From: Paratinospora sagittata | Lineage: Eukaryota; Streptophyta; Magnoliopsida; Ranunculales; Menispermaceae | Length of the DNA: 64,000 bases | Reading direction: 5' to 3' | Assembly (NCBI GenBank): GCA_035771175.1 | Contig: CM069602.1 | Span: 7,503,001-7,567,000, forward strand | Shown: one piece after another, positions 47,596 through 60,123 of the stretch | How positions within the stretch are numbered: position 1 is the first letter of the stretch | How the letters are laid out: each line of letters opens with the position of its first letter | Notes under the pieces: generated by a model | What the model was told of the DNA's origin: nothing | Database searches by the model: none | Seen by the model: only the letters and a program-made list of their open reading frames with translations | Translations under genes and position numbers: made by a program

Positions 47596-47712
47596 TTTTT
47601 TTTTAAGTATAAGTGTGACACAAGAGGCACGAACTCCAACTACAAGTCAAGATTAGACCTCATGACTTAACAGGGCTCCGGTGCAGTCTCTCATACCAAC
47701 CGCGCTACCCGG
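47596..47712 (-). mobile_element. tRNA-derived SINE
   Basis: On the minus strand it opens GGGTAGCGCGGTTGGTA, close to a Pol III A box (TRGCNNAGYNGG). A B-box-like GGTCTAATCTT follows about 45 bases later, and a run of A's ends it (47596-47604 as T's on the plus strand). Length is about 115 bp. A short TTTTTAT may be the target duplication. Confidence 0.6.
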
Positions 47713-49346
47713 ATAAAAAGTAAGTAAAAAATAAAATCTATTATTATATAAAAAAAACTATTAAATTCAGTTCTGCGGCGGTGTTAACGTGCACGGGTCA
47801 CTGTAATTACGTGACATTACATCATCACATGCAACTGAACACCAAAAGTCAAAGAAAAGAGTGCCAACCAAAAACGAATGTCAAAGAAAAGAGAGAAGAA
47901 AAAGAGAGATATGATCAAAGAAAATCAACTATGAAAGACAACGATCAACAATATATATATCACACATTTAATGCGTTTAATGACTTGTTTGATCCAAATG
48001 AGAGTGGGACTTGTTTGCGAGAGTGGCCGCGTTGCGGCAACTATTATCGGCAAACACAATTTGGGTACTGTTTGATGCCTATGCATTTGGGTTTCAATTG
48101 TGGTTTAAGATCGTTTTGACCAAACTCTTTCTCGCTTTTGTGTTTATTGGGCGAGAACGCAGCCACGCTATCAAATAGGGCCTGAGGGTCAGAAAGCAAG
48201 TTCATTTAGCGGCTTGTATAATCCAAAACAAACGAATTTACATGAGATTGACTAATTTTGGAACTTAAGACTTTTGGGTAGCAAATCTTATATTTTTTAT
48301 GATTATAATTTCCTAGTTTCAATTGAATAATAATTGTTTGATAAATTTTTAACTTTTAGGACATTGGATGTTTGAGTATACACTTCAAACATACATGATA
48401 CCACACCTAAGGTCACATGTGACTAAGTAAGTTGTGATTAAAATTGAATGATTGGATTGGATTAATATCGGATCCAAATGTTGGACAACTTTAATTAATA
48501 AAAATTATCACCAAAATCAATATCTTATGTTAAATCATCAAGAATTAAATCGGAAGCGTGCCTAAATTCATTGAGACGCGATAGATATAGGTTATGGTCT
48601 TCTATGCTTAAACCTTTTCCTTTTGGAGAGAAAGTCGGACTTTTCTCACTGATGGGTGAGGACCGTAACCTATTTATATCTTTAATATATTTTATTTTAT
48701 TTTAGTTCATCATAAAAATAAAATAAAATATTTAGATCTCTACACATTTATAAAGTCCATACCATAAAAATTGAGATAACTTAAAAAACCTTAATAATTA
48801 ATTAACTTAATGGATCATTTAATTAAGTTAAAATTAGATAGCACTTATAATGTACAATTAATATTAATATGTAAGCCCACAATTAGAAGAAATGTCTAAC
48901 ACCAAATTTATAACAATCCGATTGGTATGGATTTATTTTATCTCTTGTTATATTTTTGTTGGATGTTAAATTTTTCTGAAAGTTAATTTATATTGGATTA
49001 GATTGATATGTTTTTTTTTTTTATTGGCCCTTCCTTGCATTGGCTACCTTAGGCTATCACACCACTTATAAGCTGACTTGTAAGAATAATTGTAAGATTG
49101 CAATTACTGTTTAGTTATAATTTAATTATTTATTACATACTGATACATGTTAAATGTAAAAATATTTGTCAAGTTATTATTTATTCACTATATGGAAAAT
49201 AACTTATAACAATGGAATAATTATTGTTTGATTATTATGATATAATTTACAATTTGAAAATAAATCTTATAATAATGAAATTTAAGTTGTATGACAAAAA
49301 AAGGTTACGTGAAAAAGTAATATATTAAAAAAGAAAATGAAAAAAA

Positions 49347-49377
49347 GAAAAAAAAAAAAAAAAAAAAAAAAAAAAAG
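49347..49377. repeat. Poly-A tract
   Basis: About 30 consecutive A's, preceded by A/G-rich sequence. It may be the tail of an old retroposon, but none is recognisable next to it. Confidence 0.85.
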
Positions 49378-49599
49378 CAAATGCACGGGTTACGTGGGTG
49401 TGTGCAAATTCTAAAAAAACTCAATATTATTCAATACTTATCTCAATAACACTGACAGTGACTTTTAAATAGGCAAAACTCACGAAAACTACTAAAGAAA
49501 CTAAAATACAATTATAGTAATAATTAAGCTTCTAAATAAATTCGAATACAAATTTCTTAATTTAAGAAAAATACTAGTTTCTTAATTCAATAAAACCTA

Positions 49600-49765
49600 A
49601 AAATAATAAATTATCAAAAATAGTAAATTTACTAAACATAGTAAATTATCGAAAATAGTAAATTTATTAAAAATAGTACGTTACCAAAAAAGTAAATTAC
49701 CGAAAATGGTAAATTTACTAAAAAAATAAATTACCGAAAATAGTAAATTTACTAAAATTAAAAAA
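49600..49765 (+). repeat. AT-rich minisatellite, ~35-bp unit
   Basis: Four to five diverged copies of ttaccgaaaatagtaaattt followed by actaaaaa-tagtaaa. Confidence 0.75.
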
Positions 49766-50193
49766 ATATCATAAAAGAGGAAAAATACGAATTTGAGATT
49801 TTTTCAAACTCCTTATCCCATTGCGTCACCGTGCCACATGGCTCGTGGCACGTTTCAGATCTCTTTGCAAGAGTGCAGGTTATTGTAGAGGATAATTACT
49901 TAAATTACATTTTTTGCCTGGGAATTGCCATATATAAGCTATCATACTTAAAAAATTATTACATAGAATTAAAGATTTTCTTGAATAAAAGTTTTTTTTT
50001 TTGAGTGATAAAAATGCGTGTCGTATCATTGATATAATCAACTATGATAATTTTACTTTTACTATTGAGATTTGATTATAAAGTAGTAATCTAAATAAAA
50101 TTGCTTACACACTATATATACATTCATCTTGTAGAATAAGCCTAAATAATGGTACAAAATATTTCCCTTTTAACAAATACAATGCAATCACAT

Positions 50194-53100
50194 TCAAAGA
50201 TTCATAAGTTGCTGAAGTGAAATTGTGTGGAAGGAGTGAGGGAGAGGTGTATTGGAAGCAAGCAGCTCCCTGGACACATTCAGCATAGTTGGCCTGGTTT
50301 GTGGATTTGAATCTATGCATGCAATTGCAATTCTCACAACCACAGCCAAATCCTTTGCAACCTGTTGGTCTTCATCAGGGCAAGCGAGACGCCAATCTAG
50401 GATATCCTTCAGCTTTATATCTGGATGAGAAATTTGCTGTGACGACGATGATAAGACACTGATAATATCCCCTGGATGCACTCCCATAATGGTTTCTAGT
50501 GCCACCACCCCAAAGCTATAAACATCACATTTTTCTGTCACAACTAAGGTGTAGGCAAGCTCTGCAAAATGAAAAAGATCATCAATATACATAAAAGAGT
50601 GGATAGAGAGCAAAAAAAAATCACATAAATTTGATCACCTGGAGCTATATATCCCTGAGTTCCTGCAAGAGCAGTCCAATTGGATGCATCAGGCTTTAGA
50701 AGTCTAGCTGTGCCAAAATCTGAGACACAAGCATCAAATTCTTCATCCAATAACACATTGTTGCTCGATATGTCTCGATGAATTATGTGTGGAAAGCAGT
50801 CATTATGCATGTACGAGAGAGCATGAGCCACACCCTTGATGACTTTCACCCTTTTTACCCAATCCAATTCTGCAGCTTTTACCTCGTTCCTTAAGACATA
50901 AGCCAAGCTTCCATTCTCCATGTACTCGTACACCAAAAACATTCCTAAGCGATGGGAGCAAAACCCGTATAATTTCACAATGTTCCGATGACGAATTTGT
51001 GCTAGCATCTCTATTTCATTCATGAAATTTTTCTCATTCATCATCTCTTGATCACCATCCACTGTGTGAAGTTTCTTTACCGCTACCACTTGTCCTGTTG
51101 ACAATTCTGCTTTGTAAACTCTTCCATAGCCTCCTTCTCCAATGCAAAATTCGGAGTCAAAATCTTTAGTTGCTTCAATGATGTCCTCATACGCCATCTT
51201 TCCATCGTAGCTCCATATTGAAAATATATCCCTGTTGTTTGTTGTCTTCACCTCTGTCTGTGACTTTTCTTCTTTCCGCCGAAATACGTACAATAGAATC
51301 CCCAAAAGCAAGACTACAAGAACCACTGTGCTGAAGAGAGAAACAAAAAGGATGATCATGACCTTGTGCCCATTCTTCTTTTCACCAGTTCTTGTGGAAG
51401 ATGTGTAGCATGGCTGCAGACCTTTGAATTCACCACATAAACCTTTGTTGCCTTCAAAGTCCCCTGTGGTGGCATTTTGAAAGGCTTTGATGTTGGGAAC
51501 AAGACCCTCTAAATCATTGTAAGACAGATCAAAGGATGACAAGCTGATCATCTCTCTGAGTGAAGAGGGAATGGAACCATTAAGGTGGTTGTGGGAGAGA
51601 TTCATTTTTTGTAACATGAACAACTTCCCAAGCTGTGGTAATATTTTTCCAGTAAGTTTGTTTTGACTAAGATCTAGTAAACCTTGTAGAGCTACTAGAT
51701 TGCCAATTTCAACAGGGATGCTTTCAACTAAAAAGTTTTTGCTCAAACTCAAGTACCGCAATTTCGAGCAGTCCCCGAGTTCCTTTGGAATCGATCCACT
51801 AAAATTATTTGCTGAGAGGTCCAGGGACTCCAGATTGGCTAAGTTTCCTATTCCTTTGGGCACTTGACCAGACAATTTGTTGTCATTTAAGCTGAGGTTA
51901 AACAGAGAAGATGATTTGCCTAGTTCTTCCGGAATCTCCCCCACAAGTTGGTTCGATGAGAGGTCGAGCACCCCTAATTTCTCTAACTGGCCAAAGGTGG
52001 AAGGTATCTTACCACTTATCTTATTTCCGGAGATCCTTAGCAAGGTCAAATTTCTGCATTCTCCCCAGCTTGGGGAGAGCTCCCCATAAAAATGGTTGTT
52101 GCTGAGATCAATATAACTAAGGTTTGGATATATTCCAAAGCCATCAGTAATATTTCCTATAAGTTCATTTCCTTCAAGTCTGACACGTTTCAAGGTTGTG
52201 CAATTTCTAAAGCTTTCTGGGATTGGACCTGTGAAATTGTTGTCATCTGCAGCTAATTTCTCAAGTGATCCTCCCCGGCATATCTGTTGTGGCAAATGGC
52301 CCGAGAAGGAGTTACTACTCAACTGGATATCAATCATGGGTCTCACTGTTCCCAGTTCTTGTGGTAAAGTACCCGATAACTGATTGTCGAATATGTACAA
52401 GCGCTTTAGTTTTATGCAATTGAGGAGGGCGGGAGGGAAGGGACCTGTGAGTTGGTTAGTAGCAATGTCTAGTTGTGCAAGAGTTATCAAATTTCCTATA
52501 CTAGAAGGGATGGAACCTGTCAAAAGGTTATTGGAAAAATCCACAAGTTCAATGCTGTTCATGTGGCGTATTTGTTTTGGTATGGGTCCAGACAACATAT
52601 TACCATACAACCATACTTGGATCAAGCTGCTCATATTACCCAAAGAAGCAGGAATCTGACCAGTAAGACTGTTTTGACTCAGATCCACTTGAATCACATA
52701 TTTAAGATTTCCTATATCAGAAGGTATTGGACCAGAAAGAGCATTTTGAAAGAGGAAGAAACTGCGCAGCTCGGTTAAGTTGCATAGAGAAGGAGGAATG
52801 AAGCCGGTGAAATGGTTTCGTCCTAAAGTTAGATAATGTAATTTGCGGAGATTGCCTATTTCAGAAGGGATTTTTCCTGTGAAAAAATTGTAATCAAGAT
52901 GAAGAGAGACAAGTTCAGTGCAATTTGCAAAGAGTAGGGGATCTACTTCACCCGACAATTCGTTGTGGTTAACGTTGAAATCGAGCATTCCAGTGAGGTT
53001 AGCCAGTGAACTAGGTAGGGGACCTGTCAAATTATTGTGTTCGAGACGGAGAGCAGTGAGTTTCGAATGAATACCAATGTTATGCGGGATGGGTCCTGAG

Positions 53101-53447
53101 AGTGAATTGTCCATTAACTCGATGTGGACGAGTTCAGGAAATGAGGTTAAGCTCAAGTTGTTAAGGGTACCTTGCAGTCCTGCTTGTGGTAAGGAAATGT
53201 TTGTTACTCTGTTGGCAGAGTTGCAGAGTATGCCGAACCAGTTGCATGGACTTGTGCTGTTACTACTCCAGGAACCAAGAGCAGTTGCATTTTGAAGGCT
53301 TGCTTTCCATTGTAGAAGTGCCTGCGTTTCTGTTGATTCATGATCTGATGATGATGCCATTGTCATGGCAGCATCATAGTGAAATGAAGCAATAAAAAGG
53401 AGAGAGTACCATACAAACATTAATAATAGAGTGAAGAAGGTAGGCAT
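50194..53447 (-). CDS. LRR receptor-like kinase, MIK2-type, intact
   Basis: Exon 1 is 53447-50639 and exon 2 is 50561-50194. The 77-bp GT-AG intron falls inside GYIAP/ELAYT, giving 1058 residues. Residues 1-30 are a signal peptide. The LRRNT cap has [10 protein letters not shown]. About 23 LRRs follow, ending with [12 protein letters not shown]. The membrane helix is about 696-722 ([20 protein letters not shown]). The kinase has a glycine loop GEGGYG (about 770), Lys about 791 in VAVKKL, HRD 890-892 in an RD-type catalytic loop [16 protein letters not shown] 910-912 and GTQGYIAPE. All key residues are present, so it should be an active plasma-membrane receptor kinase. Layout and length fit MDIS1-interacting receptor-like kinase 2-like proteins. 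The ligand cannot be inferred. Confidence 0.96.
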
Positions 53448-53512
53448 ATTGACTGCGGTGGTGCTAGATTATTATTACTTCTCTACAAGTTCTGGGAGTA
53501 GTAGGTTCTTGC

Positions 53513-53519
53513 TTAAATA
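53513..53519 (-). promoter_or_regulatory. TATTTAA core promoter of LRR kinase gene 2
   Basis: TATTTAA in GCTTATTTAAGCAAG on the minus strand, 65 bp upstream of the ATG. Conserved in position with the two paralogues. Confidence 0.6.
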
Positions 53520-54005
53520 AGCACGTAATTGCATGTTGTTGTACTGTGCTTCATTTTCTTAGTTTAAAAAGTCAAAGCTACTACTAGCAAGCAAGGCTGT
53601 TAGAGTCAATAGAGACTTAAAGAGTCTTAATTAATAGGTCAATCATGGAGGCGAAGCACCCCAATCCTAGCTAGGATCAAAACGGATCTCTGTGCTGTAG
53701 GTGGCTCCATGTTCATTCAAGGGGTTCAGGTATTTGCATATATTTCTATTGCACAGGACTTGTGAATCCCTCAAGGTCTTAAAAAGAAAAAATATCGAAG
53801 TAGACGTGTAGAGAGAAAAATAGTGCCATCAATTGCTCCCCACAACAGCACAAAAGAGAGTGCATACCGTATGGCTCCCCACAAGTGGGAGTGCATTTAG
53901 ATTAGTACATACCATGTTATATTGCATCGCTTTCTCGTGGGGACAATCACATGGTTCATCAATGAGGTGGAGGTCGCGGTCGTCAATGGTTTCGTACTGG
54001 TCCTT
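53520..54005. other. Upstream flank of LRR kinase gene 2
   Basis: No gene recognised. ORFs on both strands at 53829-54168 overlap each other and have no known product. Confidence 0.4.
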
Positions 54006-54165
54006 ATTTTCATCCGGGTCCCACAACACTATTCACCCTAGTAGTCAAACCACTTTATTAATTTTAAAGGACAAATTGTTAGGCAAGTTGGTGGACTTAG
54101 ATGCACTTCATGTCTTTACCAATAAACTTTCAAACCACTTCAATACAATGTGCTGTAGATCATTT
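54006..54165 (+). repeat. Spacer duplication, copy 1 (partner 55245-55410)
   Basis: catccgggtcccacaacact, attcacccta, aaaggacaaattgttaggca and aataaactttcaa-ccact recur in the same order at 55245-55410. Confidence 0.75.
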
Positions 54166-55244
54166 TAAAAAAAATATATATTTTTTATACACATTTTTGT
54201 TTTCGTTACTTTTAAAAGTTGTTAATAGAATAGAATATATCTAATAATTCTTAAAAGTAATATTAATAAAATTTATTAAAAATATATATTAATTAAATAT
54301 TATTTAAAAAAAAAACAAAAAAAAAGAATTATTATGAAAATGACCCAAATTTGACAGTACAATTGTTAATAATCTTGAGTCCATGTTTTAAAAAGACATG
54401 CTATATATATAATTACCAAGATGATCAATGAAAGCAACCTGGGTTCCCAACAAAAAAACAAAAAAGAAGGCTAATTAAAATTTTGATTAATGTTAACTAG
54501 TTTTGTTCTTTATTCGTAATTAGAAGACTTATTCACTGATCCCTTTCCACATGAAGCACCTTTTGCATGCAGCAGATGAATCCTCCCCCTTTTGAAAGCA
54601 ACCTGGCCCTTCTCTATTAGTTTAGTTTATTTTGACATTTAGAAAATGTACAATTCACATGGGTAATTAAGTTGCTTGTTCAATATTGCAAGAGATATCT
54701 ATATATATAATCTGCTGATCAATGAATCCTACTTAACGTAATGATGGTCATATGATATGATATCTTTTCTCATTTTTACAAATAATTTCATTTCTAAGAT
54801 GTGACACTTTTATAAAGATTTGAATTAGTCTCATCTATGCCCAAGGTAAAACAAATATATAAAAATAATAATAATACTCAGCTTAATTCCTCTCAACTAA
54901 ACTTTTTTACTTTTTTCACTTAATTACATTTGAGTCGACATTTTTTAACATTAAAAAAAAGTTAAATTTCAAAAATAATTGAAAGTACTCGATCAAGTGC
55001 AAAAATGCGAGAAAACCACTTAGAATCAAAGTTAAATTTTAAAAGTAATTTGAGTTACTAATAAACTCAAAATTAATGTATTACTTTCTCTGAACGTCGT
55101 ATCATTAAATATTAAAAAATATAATAAAAAAACATATTATTTAGCTGCCTTTCAGTTTGTTAGCATAACGTTAAAACGTTATGAATTGAAATATTAAAAT
55201 TTCATCTTTGACACTCGCTCTTATATAAGTCCCTCCTTAATTGT
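54166..55244. other. AT-rich spacer
   Basis: No ORF, repeat partner or RNA gene recognised. Confidence 0.4.
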
Positions 55245-55410
55245 CATCCGGGTCCCACGACACTATTCACCCTACTCGTCAAATCACTTTAATAATTTCA
55301 AAGGATAAATTGTTAGGCAAGTTGATAGACATAAGATAAGATGCACTATAGTCTATATGTCTATATCAATAAACTTTCAACCACTGCAATGCAATCTGCA
55401 GGCAATCATT
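55245..55410 (+). repeat. Spacer duplication, copy 2 (partner 54006-54165)
   Basis: Same words as copy 1 about 1.24 kb away. A weaker relative occurs at about 5412-5465. All lie in LRR kinase spacers or in DNA derived from them. Confidence 0.75.
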
Positions 55411-56239
55411 TTAAGTATAATTTGAAATATAAATATATTACAATAAAAGTTATAAAAATATTAAATTATATTAAAGTTATGACTTAAAATTTATTACTGA
55501 ATTATTTAAAATATTATAAGATATTTAATTTCTTAAAATGATTTATAAAATATTAAATTATCTCCATTTTTTTTGTTTTAACCCATGACTTTTTACTTAA
55601 TGAAAAAAAAATGGTGTTAGGGAGAGGCAAACTCATTCAAGATGGTCGGCAAAGATCAAATCCCCTATTAACATAGCAATTTTTGCTGTGTTGATCATGA
55701 AGGTATCTACAAACCACGTAAACACGAAGCTGAAAAATACTAATTTAACTACAAAAAGTATAATTTTAAATATAATTACACATTGTAGTTATTTCTTTTA
55801 ATTGTTTGTTTTGTTGTTATTTTGTTGTGCGGGTGTTGCCCTTTTGTGTATTCGTCCGCTTTTGTTACTTATTGACCGATGTTGTTGAGCTCTTAGACAT
55901 TGTTGTTAGTGGTCTTTGGTACCAATATGATGCGAAGCTTTTGAAGCTCTTTGTTGTCTTTAGTACCTAGATAGATCTAAGTTGATGTTGTGTTTGCTTT
56001 ATTCAAGAACGAGTCTTTATCTGTAAGCACATTGTTCTCCGTAGAGGTTTTATGAATGAAATTTTATCTTTGATAAAAAATAAAAATAAAAAGTACAACT
56101 ACACATTCACAATTATTAGATGAATATGTTTTGTACATCTTAAGGTATGTAATAAGTAATTAAACGGTTGTGCATATATAGTTACAGTTAAAGTTTACAA
56201 CTATTATAGTATACATATAGACACAAAAAAAAAAGATTG

Positions 56240-56740
56240 AAAATCTTGTTTTATGAAAAAGTCTCCGTTTGGACTATTCGTAGGAAGGCTCGGAGAAGGT
56301 TAGAGAGTCCAACTTCTTACCATGATTACACGTACTATAGAACACAATAATATACTAATGTTATATGTCAGTTTTTTTGTAGTATGAAAGCCAGTCTTGT
56401 TTTGTCTTCAAGGGCTTGTGGTTGAAATTTTGCACTGTTATAGGGCAGATTTTTGTTCTGTTTCTCACTAGAACAACTCTGGTTCAATGTTGAAAATTCT
56501 TCTTACAATCTGTAAGGAGAAATATGAGTTGTTTATCTCGACCTCATTTTCTAATGCAATTTCATTAAGGAGAATAATTAATTTTATGGAACTCTTGCAT
56601 TGGAAAACTTTAGGTAGATTAAGGGTTTATAAAGAATTTTTGTTTACAAAAGTTATGTTTATTACAAATCTTTTAGTTGGTCTTTGCCATTTGAAATTTC
56701 CTTCAAGGGTGTGGCTAGCATGGTTATTTCAGCATGTTTT
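56240..56740 (+). repeat. LRR-kinase 3' flank, duplicated at 2640-3140
   Basis: 3' flank of the dead LRR kinase. The same flank stands upstream of LRR kinase gene 1 (see 2640-3140). Overlapping ORFs (56487-56765) are not conserved between the copies. Confidence 0.75.
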
Positions 56741-56899
56741 TGTTGGCAAGGGATGGTGCATATAAGATAGTAGTCTTATCATTTAATTGTAGAGAGATTT
56801 TGAGACAGGCGTTTTACATCATTTCCTCATTGTTCAACTTGTGGAAACTAAATAATGTTACAAGATTTTTTTTCTTTTTCTTTAAGCAGTACAATGCAA

Positions 56900-59800
56900 T
56901 CACAATTGGAGATTCATTAGCTGCTGAAGTGAAATAGTTTGGAAGGTGTGAGGGAGAGGTCTACTGGAAGCAAGTAGCTCCCTTGACACATTTAGCATGG
57001 TTGGCCTGGTTTGTGGATTTGAGTCTATGCATGCAATTGCCATTCTCACAACCACAGCCAAATCCTTGGCAACCTGTTGGTCTTCATCAGGGCAAGAGAG
57101 ACGTGAATCTAGAATTTCCTTCAGCTTTATATCTGGATGAGAGATTGGCAGTGATGATGATGACAAGGAGGAGGAAAAAAGATCTCCTGGATGCCTTCCC
57201 ATAATGGTTTCTAGTGCCACCACCCCAAAGCTATAAACATCACATTTTTCTGTTACAGCTAAGGTGTAGGCAAGCTCTGCAATTAATATGAACACAAACT
57301 CCCATTGTCAATACAACAGATCATCAAAATATATAATATACAAAGTGAATAGATAACAAAAACCACATATATAAATTAGATCACCTGGAGCTATATATCC
57401 GTGAGTGCCTGCAAGGGCAGTCCAATTGGATGAATCAAGCTTTAGAAGTCTGGCGGTTCCAAAATCGGAGACACAAGCATCAAATTCTTCATCTAACAAG
57501 ACATTGTTGCTTGAGATGTCTCGATGAATTATGGGTGGAAAGCAGTCGTTATGCATGTATGAGAGAGCATGAGCTACACCCTTGATGACTTCCACCCTTT
57601 TTACCCAATCTAATTCTGTAGCTCTTACATCATTTCTTAAGACAGTAGCCAAGCTTCCATTTTCCATGTACTCATATACCAAAAACATGCCTAGGCGGTG
57701 AGAGTAAAACCCATATAATTTCACAATGTTCCGATGACGAATTTTTGCTAGCACCTGTATTTCATTCAAGAAACTTTTCTCCTCAAACATCTCCTGATCA
57801 GCATCCACTGGGTGAAGTTTCTTTACTGCTACCACTTGTCCTGTTGACAATTCTGCTTTGTAGACTCTTCCATATCCTCCTCCAATGCAAAATTTGGAGT
57901 CAAAATCTTCAGTTGCTTCAATGATGTCTTCATATGCTATCTTTCCGTCATAGTTCCATATGGAAAATACATCCCTATTGTTTGTCATCTCCACCTCCGT
58001 TTGTGACTTTTCTTTCTTCTTCCCAAATAAGTAGAACAGAATGCCACAAATCACCATTACAAGAAGCACTGTGCTGACAACAGAAACAAAAACAATGATC
58101 ATGACCTTGTGACCATTCTTCTTTTCACCAGTTCTTGTGGTTGATGTGTTGCATGGCAGCAATCCTTTTATTCACCACATAAACCTTTGTTGCCCTCAAA
58201 GGCCTCTGGAGTAGCATTTTGAAAGGCTTTGATGTTGGGAACAAGACCCTCTAAATCATTGTGAGAGAAATCAATGGATTGCAAGCTGATCATCTGAATG
58301 AGCGAAAAGGGAATGGAACCATTGAAGTGGTTGTGGGAGAGATTCAATTTTTGTAACATGGACAACTTCCCAAGCTGTTGTGGTATTTCTTCAGTGAGTT
58401 CGTTCTGACTAAGATCAAATAAATCTTGCAGAGCTACTAGATTACCAATTCCACTCGGGATGCTTTCAACAAAGAAGTTGTTTCTCTAACTTAAGTGCCA
58501 CAATTTTGAGCAGTCCCCAAGTTCCTTTGGAATTGATCCACTCAAATTGTTTTCAGAGAGGTCTAGGAAGTGCAGATTGGCTAAGTTCCCTATTTCTTTG
58601 GGTACTTGACCAGATAATTTGTTGTTATTTAACCTGAGATCAATCATGGAAGTTAGTTTTCCTAGTTCTTCCGGTAACTCTCCCACAAGTTGGTTCAATG
58701 AGAGGTCAAGTACTCCTAATTTCTCTAGCTGGCCAAGGGTGGAAGATATTTTACTGCTTAACTTATTACCAGAGATTTTTAGTGAGGTCAAATGTCTAGA
58801 TTCTGCCCAACTTGATGAGAGCTCCCCGTATAAGTAGTTGAAGCTCAAATCAATATGAGTGAGGTTTGGATGTATTCCTATGACTTCTGTGATATTTCCT
58901 ACAAGTTTGTTTCGTTCAAGTCGGACTCCTATCAAGGTTGTGCAATTTTTAAAGCTTTCTGGGAATGGGCCTGTGAAGTTGTTGTCATTAGCAGCTAATT
59001 TTTCAAGTGCTCTTCCCTGGCATATTTTCTGTGGAAAGTGGCCCGAGAATGAGTTATTACTCACTTGGAAATCAACCATAGGTATTATGGTTCCCAGTTC
59101 TTGCGGTAATGGGCCAGTTAACTGATTACTGAATATGAGTAAGTGATTTAGTTTGGTGCAATTAAGGATGGTAAGAGGTAGGGGACCTGTGAGTTGGTTA
59201 GTACCGATGTCTAGGACATCAAGAATTTTCAGTTTTCCTACAGTGGAAGGAATGGAGCCAGACAAAAAGTTATCAGATGCGTCTATCGTCATGATGCCGC
59301 CTATGTTGCCTATTTCTTGAGGTATGGATCCAGACAACATATTATCATGCAGCCATAATAGGACCAAATTGGTCATATTACCAAGAGACGGTGGGATTGG
59401 ACCAATGAGATTGTTGTAACTAAGGTCCATGTGATACACATATTTCAGATTCCCAATAGAGAAGGGATTTGTCCTGTGAAATAATTGTAGTCAAGATGAA
59501 GAATGGCAAGTTCAGTGAAATTTGCAAATAGTAGGGGATCTAGTTCGCCCGTTAATTCGTTGCCTTGAAGATCAAGATCCACCATTCGAGTTAGGTTAGC
59601 CAGTGAACTAGGTAGGGAACCTGACAGTCTATTGTTAGAGAGATAGAGGACAGCGAGTTAGAAAGAATGCCAATGTTATGAGGGAGGGCTCCCAAGAGCG
59701 AATTTCCCGATATATCGATGTATTCAAGTTCAGGAAATGAGGTTAAGCTCAAGTTGTCAAGGGTACCTTGCAAGCCCACTCTTGGCAAGGAAATGTTTGT

Positions 59801-60046
59801 CACAGTAGTGTTTGCAGAGTTGCATATTATGCCGAACCAGTTGCATGGACTTGGCATCGACGAAGCCTCATGATGACTTGTGTTGGGAAGAATAGTAATG
59901 GTAGCCCAGGAACTGAGAGCTGTTGTGTTTTGAAGACTTGCTTTCCATTGGAGAAGAGCCTGTGCTTCTGATGATAGATCACCTGATAACACACACTGCC
60001 ATTGCAGCAAAAAGGTGAGCCCATAGCAAGTCAGCAACATTGACAA
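56900..60046 (-). pseudogene. LRR receptor-like kinase, MIK2-type, dead paralogue
   Basis: Same layout as the gene at 50194-53447, with a 108-bp intron (57384-57277) in the same kinase position. Lesions by eye: a 1-bp deletion near 59655 shifts frame after GILSN; near 59460 two LRR units (about 48 codons) plus one base are missing; TTG has become TAG at 58486-58488; a 1-bp deletion near 58168 follows GLCGE; and one codon of the glycine loop is gone (GGGYG in place of GEGGYG). The signal sequence probably starts at ATG 60040 (MLLTCYGLTFLLQW). Kinase motifs [16 protein letters not shown] and GYIAP/ELAYT remain. No full receptor can be made, though a fragment around the kinase domain stays open. 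Confidence 0.93.
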
Positions 60047-60116
60047 TGTTTAAGGAAGTCATACTCTTAGAGTAGTTGTAGTAGCTTTGTGATATTAGTG
60101 GCGAGTAGTTTCTTGT

Positions 60117-60123
60117 TTAAATA
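60117..60123 (-). promoter_or_regulatory. TATTTAA relic promoter of the dead LRR kinase
   Basis: GCTTATTTAAACAAG on the minus strand, 77 bp upstream of ATG 60040. Same block as in the other two copies. Confidence 0.5.

Larger units (their letters stand above)
47713..50150. other. AT-rich intergenic stretch
   Basis: No gene recognised. The 112-aa ORF at 47781-48119 lacks any recognisable domain. The right end, near 50150, is the probable right limit of the DNA that separates LRR kinase genes 1 and 2. Confidence 0.45.

Noticed and set aside
47781..48119. 112-aa plus ORF
   Set aside because: No domain, no splice-consistent context and a polar low-complexity start. Most likely chance.
51877..53395. 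Several plus-strand ORFs inside the LRR kinase genes
   Set aside because: They are antisense readings of the LRR repeats with repetitive composition. The minus-strand frame has full domain support.
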